This document shows positions 57,019 through 64,000 of a stretch of 64,000 nt of DNA, piece after piece (the stretch's first letter is position 1; each line of letters begins with the position of its first letter). The position numbers and the translations under genes were made by a program. The stretch is taken from assembly GCF_001942465.1 (NCBI RefSeq), contig NZ_MKJY01000570.1, forward strand, positions 1 through 64,000, read 5' to 3'. The notes beneath the pieces are model-generated. The model saw only the letters and a list, made by a program, of their open reading frames with translations, had not been told where the DNA came from and made no database searches. This DNA is from Actinomadura sp. CNU-125. Lineage in GTDB: Bacteria > Actinomycetota > Actinomycetes > Streptosporangiales > Streptosporangiaceae.

Positions 57019-57477
57019 TTAACCCTCCAGGGGTTGGGATGTGGCAATCTCCCGCTCCAGGCGGGAAGTCGAAGGCCGGTAGCGGTCCCACCACCGGTCG
57101 ATCACAGGGCCTGTCCACGCAGGCCGCCTGGCGGCAGCGGCCCGGGACCTGGCCTCATCTGCGGCGGTCGCCAGCACCACCACCTCCGTGGCGCCCAACG
57201 CCGATGCATGACGGTTGCGACGCTCCGGCTCCGGCATCGTGCGGATCACCCACGCCGTGCCGGACTTCATCCGGGCGACGAGAGTCTCCTCAGCCACCCG
57301 GACCCGCCGCGCCTGCGCACGCACATGCTCGGGATGATTGTGGCTGTCGGAGGAACCGAGCCGCTGGCAGATCCCATCTAGGTCCACGACCCGGTCGCCC
57401 GGTGCCGCGTGCTCCGCGACCCATGTGGTTTTGCCTGCCGCCGGTGGGCCGCACACCAGCACGACCCGGCGCGTCAC
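57019..57477 (-). CDS. P-loop NTPase/kinase inserted in the head operon
   Basis: 152 residues, GTG 57477 overlapping the MuF stop. Walker A GPPAAGKTTW at residues 9-18, then a DLDGICQRL Asp motif and RRPAWTGPVIDRWWDRY near the end: the layout of zeta-toxin or nucleotide/polynucleotide-type small kinases. Some actinophages carry such a kinase beside the MuF gene; its role in the virion or infection is unknown. Not required for head assembly in classical systems. Confidence 0.7.
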   Translation of the reverse strand: MTRRVVLVCGPPAAGKTTWVAEHAAPGDRVVDLDGICQRLGSSDSHNHPEHVRAQARRVRVAEETLVARMKSGTAWVIRTMPEPERRNRHASALGATEVVVLATAADEARSRAAAARRPAWTGPVIDRWWDRYRPSTSRLEREIATSQPLEG

Positions 57478-58379
57478 GACACCCGCAGCAGCCGGTAGAA
57501 GTTCGAGATCGTGTCGCCGGGCATCGCACGGGCCTGCTGGTACTGCTGCTCCCACAGTTCGATCTGTGGCTGCGGCTGCCACTCCTCCCCCTCGAAAAGC
57601 GGAGTGGCCCAGCAGCGGCAATGGTTGTGGTACTTGAACTCGCCTGCGCCGGCGAACTCGCTGTTCGCTGCCCGGCCGGCGGTCTGCTCGTTCTTGTAGA
57701 CCGCGCCTCTGATGGCCATCACCCGGCAGAACGCGCACGCGTCCGGTGCCGCCCTCCGCGCAACAGCGACTGCGGCCCGGTCCTCGGCAACGGCGTCCAC
57801 GATCGCGCCGCGGCCCACATCCCCGACGAGCCGCGATGCGATCCCGTCGACCTTTGTCCGGGACGCTCTCGCCTGCCCCGCGGGATCATCGGCCGCCGGT
57901 TGCGGTTCTGGGTCGGCGATCTCTTCGTCGAGGTGGTCTTCGCCGATCTCGGCGAGGTCGTCCTCATCCAAGTCGGCGAGGTCGGCTATCGCGGCTTCTT
58001 CTTCGTGGGCGATCTCCTCCAGTTCCCGCTCGAGCGCCACGGCGTTGTCGAGCAGTTCCTGGTCCCAGAGATTCTTGGTCGCCCACCGCAGCGAGTTCTC
58101 GATCTGGTCCGGGTCTGGTTCTCGCAGCAGCGTCGTCGGTGACCGCCCCGAAACGCCGGCAGCGGCACGTTCGGCGTCGTAGTAGTCGAGCGCCATCGCG
58201 CCCGCGGCCTGCCCGTACCGGTCGATGACATCGTTGACCGCGGCGATCCACTGCGGCATCGTCCCTGCAAGCCGCGCCGGGTTCAGAAGCCGCCACGTCC
58301 CCGCGAGCTCACGCAACATCAGCACGCTCAGGCCGGTCTGCGCGGCCTGCTGCTCACGCGACGCGGTCGGCGTCGCCAT
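57474..58379 (-). CDS. MuF-like minor head protein
   Basis: 301 residues. N-terminal helices (LRELAGTWRLLNPARLAGTM), an acidic middle (HEEEAAIADLADLDEDDLAE), then ACAFCRVMAIRGAVYKNEQT and FKYHNHCRCWATPLFEGEEW, the MuF C-terminal domain with its Cys/His pairs. MuF-type proteins enter the capsid with DNA and may carry effector domains; here only the common core is seen. Overlaps the portal gene by 26 bp. Confidence 0.85.
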   Translation of the reverse strand: MATPTASREQQAAQTGLSVLMLRELAGTWRLLNPARLAGTMPQWIAAVNDVIDRYGQAAGAMALDYYDAERAAAGVSGRSPTTLLREPDPDQIENSLRWATKNLWDQELLDNAVALERELEEIAHEEEAAIADLADLDEDDLAEIGEDHLDEEIADPEPQPAADDPAGQARASRTKVDGIASRLVGDVGRGAIVDAVAEDRAAVAVARRAAPDACAFCRVMAIRGAVYKNEQTAGRAANSEFAGAGEFKYHNHCRCWATPLFEGEEWQPQPQIELWEQQYQQARAMPGDTISNFYRLLRVS

Positions 58380-59775
58380 CCTCGACCTCTACCGCCGCAC
58401 GCCGACCGAGGCGCTCCCCGATCCGGGCGAGCTGAGCACGGCCCGCAGACCGCTGTCGGTCGGCGCGGACCCGCTGCCGCTGAGCCTCCGTCAGCCCGAC
58501 CATCTCCAGCGCGACCTCCGAATCCGCGGGGATGATGCCGGCCTGCACCAACTTCACCGCCGCGTCGGTCTGCGCCGCGACCGTCGGCGTCGCCGGATTC
58601 CGCCACACCGTCTCAATGCGCCGCGCCCGCTCCGGCACCTCGCCCCGCCAGATCAGCAGCGCCAACTGCAGGACCTGCGCCCACGGAGTGTTCAACATCG
58701 TCTGCTTCCGCTCGGCGCGCTTCACCAACTGCGCCTCCGTGGAGCGGATCGCGTCCGCGCTGGCGGGGTTGTCGGTGGTGTAGCCGAGATAGTGCGGCGG
58801 CAGGCCCAACTGCGTCGCCATGATCCGCGCATACAGGTCCACGATCTTCGTGTACGCGGACGGGTCGTACGCGGCGAACGTACCGACCTGCGGGACCTCG
58901 CCCTCCTCGTCCCGCTCGAGCGCCAGCACCCGACCGATGTAGGTCTCCCACGCGCTCTTCGCGTTGCCCTCGGCATCCTGAAACGCGCTCTCGGACGCCC
59001 CGAGGATGTACCGCTGCGGCGCCCCGTAGAACTCCCGGGCGACTTCCATCCCGAGTAGCGTCCGGCACGCCGCGTCCGTGATGCCCATGACCGACGACGT
59101 GATCTCGCTGCGGCCAACCCGCTCCGACGTCCGCTGCCGATTCGCGAAACGCACCACCGGCACCATGCCGAGTCCGTGCATGTCCCGGTCGACGACCTCC
59201 CAGCCGCCCGAATCCGACTGCACCACGTACACCGTCTGGTCAGGGAGATACAGCGTCGCCGCCTGCTCCTCCCCCACCTTGTAGAGGCGCAGCGACGCCC
59301 GCACCGCACGCAGCCGCGCGTCGTAGTCCACCGTCATGTCCATCGGCGACTCGACCGTGATCAGCGGAGGCGCCTCCGCGTCCTCCCCCGACCCGACCGC
59401 GGCGTACGCGCGACCGTAGATGAACGAGTCCAAGTGCCCGAGCTCCGACTCGGCCAGCAACTGGTTCGCGGTCGCGATCTCCTCCAGCTCACCCGACGAC
59501 GCCGGGTCGCCCGCGTACCGCCACGCCTCGATGTCGAGGCGCTGCTCGAGCGCGTCCACGCCGATCTGCGGCCACCCGATGACCGTGTGGAGGCCCTGAA
59601 GCTGCGGCGGGATGCTGATCTTCAGGTCCCGGATGACCTGCTCACCGTTGTAGTAGCAGTCCCGCAACTCCAGCGGGAACCGAGCCGACATCAGCTCCGC
59701 GCGCAGTGCGTTGATCAGGCGGGTCTCGTCGTCGGACAGGTCCAGCAGACGTAGTTCCGGGACGGTGACCGTCAT
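58354..59775 (-). CDS. Phage portal protein (SPP1 gp6-like)
   Basis: 473 residues. LRAELMSARFPLELRDCYYN GEQV, VDALEQRLDIEAWRYAGDPA, YGRAYAAVGSGEDAEAPPLI and QLGLPPHYLGYTTDNPASAD AIRSTEAQLVKRAERKQ are typical portal features, the last being the conserved clip/stem region. ATG 59775 overlaps the terminase stop by 4 bp. Confidence 0.9.
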   Translation of the reverse strand: MTVTVPELRLLDLSDDETRLINALRAELMSARFPLELRDCYYNGEQVIRDLKISIPPQLQGLHTVIGWPQIGVDALEQRLDIEAWRYAGDPASSGELEEIATANQLLAESELGHLDSFIYGRAYAAVGSGEDAEAPPLITVESPMDMTVDYDARLRAVRASLRLYKVGEEQAATLYLPDQTVYVVQSDSGGWEVVDRDMHGLGMVPVVRFANRQRTSERVGRSEITSSVMGITDAACRTLLGMEVAREFYGAPQRYILGASESAFQDAEGNAKSAWETYIGRVLALERDEEGEVPQVGTFAAYDPSAYTKIVDLYARIMATQLGLPPHYLGYTTDNPASADAIRSTEAQLVKRAERKQTMLNTPWAQVLQLALLIWRGEVPERARRIETVWRNPATPTVAAQTDAAVKLVQAGIIPADSEVALEMVGLTEAQRQRVRADRQRSAGRAQLARIGERLGRRAAVEVEDGDADRVA

Positions 59776-61433
59776 GACAGTACGACCACCCTTCCCTTGC
59801 CTGCCGAGCGTCGTCTGCGCAGGCGTTTCTGCCACTGTGGGCTGTTCAGCAGGGTCCGCCGCACCATCCGGGCGCCGATCATGCAGACACCGGCGTCGAT
59901 CTTCAGTGGCGAGTCCGGGGTCTCCTTCGACACCGACACGCCCCACCGGTTCGGGTGCCGCCGCAGATTCACCACATGCCGGGTCAGCCGAGCGTCGTCG
60001 TCATGGGTGAACGCCTTCTCTCTGATCTCCGCCTCCACGAGCTCGGCAGCCATCGTGAAGTCGTAGACGTGAGATCGCATGTCCCACGCGATGGGCTGCG
60101 GATCCTTACCCGTCGGCACCGCCATGATCAGAAGCTTGTCGGCGTACCGCGTAGGCCACGTGACCTTCGCGAACCCCTCCCACTCCTTCACATCGGCGAA
60201 GAACGCCAGCACCTGCCAGCGGTCAAACGCCTGCTCCACGGCCGCGTCGACCTGCGCGACGGGCACGACGTCGTTGCTGTCGTGGGATGGGTTCGGCTCC
60301 CAGATCCCGATGGTGAAGACGTGACCGTCCTCGACCCGGCACCCGACCAGCGCCGTGGCGTCGCGGCTCTTGCTGCCGTCGAAGAACATGACGATCTCTT
60401 CGCCGTCGGCCACCTGCCGCTTCGGGTCGGCCAGCACGGTCCAATCCTGAGGCACCAGCCATGCGTCCTCGGGGGCGGTCGGCCAGTTCAGGTACTTGCG
60501 CTTGGAATCGTCCGGCCGAGACTGCGGATCCCAGATCCGTTCCATGATCGGGCGGATCTGCTGCCAGAAGCAGTCGTCATACACGAACTTCAGGGCCCGT
60601 TCCAGCGACTCTGGATCCTTCATGTCGGTGTCCGGGGGCGCGATCCGAGCGTCGTACAAGATCCGCGACTCGCCGCGGGTCCGGCCCTCCTCCTGCGCCA
60701 CCCACGCATCCCACGACGACTCGGCGACCGAACCGATCCCGGGCTTCCACGCGTTGCAGGTCTGCAGCATCCGGGAACCCGACTTGGTCAGGTTGTCCTC
60801 GAGCGTCGCCACGAGTTCTGGGCCACCGTTCGCCGGCCGCCAGTGCTCGGTCTCGTCGGCCACGATGAAGCTCGCCTCGGCGCCCTCCGCCGCGGTCGAC
60901 GAGGACGTGATGACCTCCAGCGTCCCCTCGGGCGGCTTGTAGTACTTGACCTTCCCTGGATCCAGCGAGAAGTCGCGTACGAGCTTCGAGCCCTTGGCGG
61001 CCAGGGCCCGCACCATCCGCATCGTGTTCGCCGTCTGCGACTCGGCCGTCGCGGCGATCTGCACGAGCGGCATGTCCACCGGCTTACCGACGCAGCCGCC
61101 GGGCCTGTCCGGGGCGAAGTCCTTCAGCCGCACCGGCGCCGTGAACTCCGCGAGCGCCAGCACCGCGGCGAACGGCGACTTCCCTGACCCCTTCGCCAGC
61201 CGCCGCACGGCGTGGCGGAACAGCCAGTTGCCGTCCCCATCGACGGCGTACCACCACAGCAGGAAACGGATCTGCGACTCCACGAACGCCCAGCGCTGCC
61301 CGGCCCGCGGACCGTTCGGGTGCCGCAGATAGGTGGACGCCCACCCGACCACTTCCCACCCGAGCGTCAGCTCCGGGACGCCCTGAGGAACCGTGACGAG
61401 CCGGTTAGCCGGAGAGACGACGCTGCCACTCAT
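59772..61433 (-). CDS. Terminase large subunit
   Basis: 553 residues. The ATPase part has an adenine-proximal LLWWYAVDGDGNWLFRHAVR RLAKGSGKSPFAAV (Walker A KGSGKS), QIAATAESQTANTMRMV, and Walker B ASFIVADETEHW. The nuclease part shows IVMFFDGSKSRDATALVGCR (Asp), FFADVKEWEGF and DDARLTRHVVNLRRHPNRWG (acidic cluster). It packages DNA into the capsid through the portal. Overlaps the small subunit gene by 29 bp. Confidence 0.95.
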   Translation of the reverse strand: MSGSVVSPANRLVTVPQGVPELTLGWEVVGWASTYLRHPNGPRAGQRWAFVESQIRFLLWWYAVDGDGNWLFRHAVRRLAKGSGKSPFAAVLALAEFTAPVRLKDFAPDRPGGCVGKPVDMPLVQIAATAESQTANTMRMVRALAAKGSKLVRDFSLDPGKVKYYKPPEGTLEVITSSSTAAEGAEASFIVADETEHWRPANGGPELVATLEDNLTKSGSRMLQTCNAWKPGIGSVAESSWDAWVAQEEGRTRGESRILYDARIAPPDTDMKDPESLERALKFVYDDCFWQQIRPIMERIWDPQSRPDDSKRKYLNWPTAPEDAWLVPQDWTVLADPKRQVADGEEIVMFFDGSKSRDATALVGCRVEDGHVFTIGIWEPNPSHDSNDVVPVAQVDAAVEQAFDRWQVLAFFADVKEWEGFAKVTWPTRYADKLLIMAVPTGKDPQPIAWDMRSHVYDFTMAAELVEAEIREKAFTHDDDARLTRHVVNLRRHPNRWGVSVSKETPDSPLKIDAGVCMIGARMVRRTLLNSPQWQKRLRRRRSAGKGRVVVLS

Positions 61434-61839
61434 CGATCGCCGTCACGCCCGCCTGCTCATCCGGGTCCGCCTTCGGAGCCCGTTCCAACTCGATGCGGAG
61501 CCGACGACGGTCGCCCTCGGTGGTGAGGAGACTCGACATCCCCGACAGTACGGCCGCGAACAGCTGCGCCGAGAACCGCCCGGCCTCCAGGTTCCGCGAC
61601 ATCGCCTCCGCGACGAACCGTGCCGTCTGCCAATCGGACGGCTCGTAGAACACTGCCTGACCTGACTCCCCCAGCGAGCGGAACCACTCCCGGGCGATCT
61701 CGTGCCAGTGCTCGTCCGGCTCCATCGCCGGCACGGTCCCGGCATCCACCTCGACCTTGGTGACGTTCTCCTGTTCCGCCTTCGTGCGGTGGCCATGCCG
61801 TTGGTCAGAGCGCTTACCAATCGGGCCTCGAGCTCCCAT
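61405..61839 (-). CDS. Terminase small subunit
   Basis: 144 residues. The N-terminus GARGPIGKRSDQRHGHRTKA is the classic start of actinophage P27-like small terminases; helices EIAREWFRSLGESGQAVFYE PSDWQTARFVAEAMSRNLEA and AEAMSRNLEAGRFSAQLFAA follow. ATG 61839 has AGGAGGT 7 bp upstream. Recognises the packaging site, which may lie in the gene-free stretch just upstream. Confidence 0.85.
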   Translation of the reverse strand: MGARGPIGKRSDQRHGHRTKAEQENVTKVEVDAGTVPAMEPDEHWHEIAREWFRSLGESGQAVFYEPSDWQTARFVAEAMSRNLEAGRFSAQLFAAVLSGMSSLLTTEGDRRRLRIELERAPKADPDEQAGVTAIDEWQRRLSG

Positions 61840-62254
61840 ATCGACCTCCTGGGTCACGCGCCACCAGGGCACGCAGGGCAACTACGTAGGGTTACGAACA
61901 TCGGGGCTCATCGGCCCCAAAACCTGGGATGGATCTCCGGCGCTATACGAGGCCGGTGCGGGGTGAGGGGGGCGAGGGGGCGATCCCCCACCCGCAGTAA
62001 CACAGAGTGACGATCTTGGGGGGTGCTGGAGGGGCCCGGTTGGGCGGCCGGGAGGCCGGGTCGGCGGTGATCTTGGACGGCTGTCAATGCGTTGTTGATC
62101 TTGTGTTCGCTGTGATGCTCGTGATCGCTGTCGTGTCGTAGCAGATGGTCATCGGCGTTGGCTGGTGTGCTGCTGCCTGTGACCTGGTGTGCTGCCGTGC
62201 TGCCGTGCTGCCCCGTCGGCCCGCCCCGTGCCGGCTGGTCGGGTGTGGTGCTGT
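61840..62254. other. Gene-free segment upstream of the terminase genes, candidate packaging site
   Basis: 415 bp without a credible gene. GATCTTG occurs three times (62012, 62069, 62097) and a tandem GTGCTGCC(G) repeat lies near 62190-62215. In many siphoviruses the cos or pac site lies just before terS; the repeats could be terminase binding sites. The region also must hold the late-operon leader. Confidence 0.35.
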
Positions 62255-62506
62255 CTAGGGTTCGTCTGGTCCGACGAACTGGGACTGACGAAGGATCTCC
62301 GAAGCAGCAGTGATGAGGGCAAGCTGGTCGAGCCAACTGGTTCCCTCGCTGTTGGAGACCACGACTCCGACCTCACCGTTGCTCGCTATCACCTTGCTGA
62401 CCACGACCGCGTTGGCGACCAGGTCTCCGTCGGCGAGGTCGAGGGTGACTCCGAGGTTGCGGAGGATCTGGTCGGCAGGTTGTGCGGGCATGCGGTTCCC
62501 GGTCAT
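62255..62506 (-). CDS. Hypothetical phage protein, 83 residues
   Basis: ILRNLGVTLDLADGDLVANA, VVVSKVIASNGEVGVVVSNS, then WLDQLALITAASEILRQSQF. The layout of a strand-rich centre and C-terminal helix is common to small proteins encoded beside terminase genes in actinophages. Start at ATG 62506 or 62491. Confidence 0.5.
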   Translation of the reverse strand: MTGNRMPAQPADQILRNLGVTLDLADGDLVANAVVVSKVIASNGEVGVVVSNSEGTSWLDQLALITAASEILRQSQFVGPDEP

Positions 62507-62542
62507 GTGTCGGTGAAAGTCGATACGTGAACGTGTTGTGCG

Positions 62543-62779
62543 TCAGCGTCGCTTGCCGACGTTGGCTCGACTGCCTGTGTACGCGCCCGTGTTCCTGCGG
62601 TGGAGGCGCTGGCAGTAGCCCTTGGCTCGGGCACCCATGTACTTCGACAGGGCGCGGTTGCAGCGGGTCCAGTCTCCGGGCGTGCCCCACCGGATTGTCG
62701 CGTTGCCCTTGCCGCCCTTGGACCAGTAGCGGCGGAGCGTCTCTGCGCTGCCGGGTTCTCTGCCGCGTCGCGTCGCCAT
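62543..62779 (-). CDS. Small conserved actinophage protein
   Basis: 78 residues, strongly basic: GREPGSAETLRRYWSKGGKG, IRWGTPGDWTRCNRALSKYM, GARAKGYCQRLHRRNTGAYT. The words IRWGTPGDW-RC and LSKY-GARAKGYC-NLHKR are repeatedly seen in Streptomyces and Mycobacterium phage genomes. Probably nucleic-acid binding; function unknown. Confidence 0.7.
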   Translation of the reverse strand: MATRRGREPGSAETLRRYWSKGGKGNATIRWGTPGDWTRCNRALSKYMGARAKGYCQRLHRRNTGAYTGSRANVGKRR

Positions 62780-62826
62780 GATGTTCGCACCTCCGTCCGT
62801 TGGTTGTTCCCGCCGCAGGGCGGGGA

Positions 62827-63138
62827 TCACGTGCGGAGTCCGGGGTGTGGTTCGGGTGGGCGTTGCCGCTTGGGCTTCTTCACCTGCGCCGCCTTGCCGC
62901 CCTCGCTGCTCGACTTGTAGACGTGGCACCGCGGGCCAGTACGCCTGCCATGGATCGGGGCGAGGGACTCGATGCGGTGGTCGTCCCCCGCGACGATGTG
63001 GTCGATCTCGTCGGCGCCCGGTAGTCCGCACACGTGGCAGGTGTCGCCGTGGATGCGGAACACCTCGGCGCGGCGGGCTGCCCAGTCGCGTGGGAGGCGC
63101 GAGGCGCGGTCGGAGTTCGCCCATTGCCCGTTCGGCAT
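62827..63138 (-). CDS. HNH endonuclease
   Basis: 103 residues. RRAEVFRIHGDTCHVCGLPG with CxxC, then ADEIDHIVAGDDHRIESLAP IHG and CHVYKSSSEGGKAA, the HNH core with DH and the final His. HNH nucleases encoded just upstream of terminase genes are needed for cos cleavage and packaging in HK97-like phages. ATG 63138 follows GGGGGAG. Confidence 0.8.
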   Translation of the reverse strand: MPNGQWANSDRASRLPRDWAARRAEVFRIHGDTCHVCGLPGADEIDHIVAGDDHRIESLAPIHGRRTGPRCHVYKSSSEGGKAAQVKKPKRQRPPEPHPGLRT

Positions 63139-63192
63139 GGTCTCCCCCTTGGTTACTGAGGAGTATGGGTGCCGTGTTTCCGCAGGTGACAT

Positions 63193-63882
63193 TCACGCCA
63201 CCTGGCGGTTCACGGTTCCTTCCGTGAGCAGCGCCCTCATCGTTTCGGGGTCGCCGTCGGCTTGGTGGTACCGGTAGACGAGCGCGAAGTTGTCGCGGTA
63301 CTGGTCGCCTTCCTTGACCGCGGACTCGTGGTGCAGGGCGTACACGCGGCCCTCATGCCGGGCTGGTGGGGCGCCGAGGAGCGTGGTGTGGGCCGAGTAC
63401 CAGGCTGCGTCTTCGCCGCCCCAGCCGAGGAACCGTTCGTCCTGCCCGTGGTGCGCCCACCACGTCTTCGGGGTTGTGACGTAGACGCCGGAGCAGGCGC
63501 CGGCCACCACGAAGGCGTTGCATGCTTCCAGCGGGCGGCCCGCCTGGTATTGGCGGGTGCCGTCCGCGCGGAGGGACCGGTACTCGGTGTAGGGCAGATG
63601 CACCCGGTCGTCCGTCACTGCGGCTTCGATCGCGGCGGTGAGCGGGCCGTGTTCGGGGAGGGTGTCGGCGTCAGCGAGGACCACAACGTCGTACCTGCTG
63701 GCTTCGCCGCGGCGGACGCCCTCGTTGCGGCACGCGGCGAGGCAGAACGGTTCGTGCGCGGTGTCGACGTTCAGGAAGTCGGCGTCGGGCAGCAGGTACC
63801 GGTAGCGGGCCGTGGTGATGTCGTGGGCGTAGACGCGGTCCGGCTGGGGACGCCACGGGATCGCGACGAGGACGCGGGTCAC
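63193..63882 (-). CDS. GT-A-type glycosyltransferase
   Basis: 229 residues from GTG 63882. RVLVAIPWRPQPDRVYAHDI, RYDVVVLADADTLPEHGPLT (D-x-D metal motif region), VVAGACSGVYVTTPKTWWAH and DERFLGWGGEDAAWYSAHTT are the core of family-2-like GT-A enzymes of the chondroitin-polymerase type. Second glycosyltransferase of the phage region; its operon also encodes HNH and terminase. Substrate unknown. Confidence 0.75.
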   Translation of the reverse strand: MTRVLVAIPWRPQPDRVYAHDITTARYRYLLPDADFLNVDTAHEPFCLAACRNEGVRRGEASRYDVVVLADADTLPEHGPLTAAIEAAVTDDRVHLPYTEYRSLRADGTRQYQAGRPLEACNAFVVAGACSGVYVTTPKTWWAHHGQDERFLGWGGEDAAWYSAHTTLLGAPPARHEGRVYALHHESAVKEGDQYRDNFALVYRYHQADGDPETMRALLTEGTVNRQVA

Positions 63883-63995
63883 GGAGAGGCGCCCATGCTG
63901 GCCGCGATGATGGTGCACACCATCTGCATTGCTTGCGCGCCGGTGAAGCCGGCGGCAACGTACAACTCGTACACCTCGTGGAGTTGGACGGCCAT
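63879..63995 (-). CDS. 38-residue peptide overlapping the glycosyltransferase start (may continue past the edge)
   Basis: AVQLHEVYELYVAAGFTGAQ AMQMVCTIIAASMGASP, amphipathic helical. Its TGA overlaps the glycosyltransferase GTG (GTGA), which supports translation. The same frame may extend beyond the right edge, so it may be the C-terminus of a longer protein. Confidence 0.45.
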   Translation of the reverse strand: MAVQLHEVYELYVAAGFTGAQAMQMVCTIIAASMGASP

Positions 63996-64000
63996 CGCGG

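Noticed and set aside
4861-64000. A single 59-kb prophage covering everything right of 4.9 kb.
   Set aside because: The integrase would then lie mid-element, and the left half has AICE-type transfer genes (SpdB-like, TraSA-like). Two adjacent elements fit better, though this is not proven.

Overview
The window is very GC-rich actinobacterial DNA. GTG starts and 4-bp ATGA/GTGA overlaps are common, and it carries a WhiB protein, paired XRE(DUF5753)/DUF397/DUF6879 regulators, a DUF574-type methyltransferase and a SpoIIE-type phosphatase. These point to a filamentous actinomycete; an Actinomadura-like or other Streptosporangiales host is my inference, not shown.

Layout. (1) 1-4.9 kb looks chromosomal: the N-terminus of a lysine 5,6-aminomutase alpha subunit, a DUF4239-like membrane protein, a proline-rich surface protein, a SAM-dependent methyltransferase and a PP2C phosphatase. 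(2) 4.99-31.3 kb resembles an actinomycete integrative and conjugative element (AICE): long operons of small overlapping genes, an excisionase-like HTH protein with its XRE repressor and operators, WhiB, SpdB-like membrane spread proteins, a TraSA/FtsK-like translocase, two NUDIX hydrolases and a complete tyrosine integrase at the right end. I found no replication initiator, but a 1-kb gene-free segment (10.4-11.4 kb) carries three clusters of iteron-like repeats. Cargo includes a Panacea-type toxin-antitoxin pair and a PIN-domain protein. (3) 31.3-33.2 kb holds two Y RNA genes followed by a TROVE/vWA (Ro60/Rsr) gene. The second Y RNA contains a circularly permuted tRNA-like module. (4) 33.4-37.2 kb is a regulatory stretch: GntR with a palindromic operator, DUF397/XRE, an RsbW-like ATPase and hypothetical genes. 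(5) 37.4-64 kb, almost all on the minus strand, is the late region of an HK97-type siphovirus prophage that runs off the right end. In transcription order it encodes glycosyltransferase, HNH, TerS, TerL, portal, MuF, a P-loop kinase, scaffold, capsid, a second glycosyltransferase, connectors, tail terminator, tail tube, frameshifted tail chaperones, a tape measure with a peptidase domain, Dit/Gp37-like baseplate proteins, a glycoside-hydrolase tail protein, a collagen-like protein, an Acb2-like small protein, amidase endolysin and holin.

Whether regions 2-5 are one element or an AICE next to a prophage cannot be settled here, because neither end is defined by a visible att repeat. The integrase in the middle favours two elements.

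Most noteworthy: the Y RNA/Ro locus; a four-copy structured RNA motif with covarying stems in the conjugative element; the panAT-like pair; an Acb2-like candidate anti-defence protein in the lysis region; and glycosyltransferases next to the capsid and packaging genes. At least fifteen reading frames are broken by single-base shifts in GC-rich runs, in host and element genes alike, so the sequence probably contains systematic indel errors.
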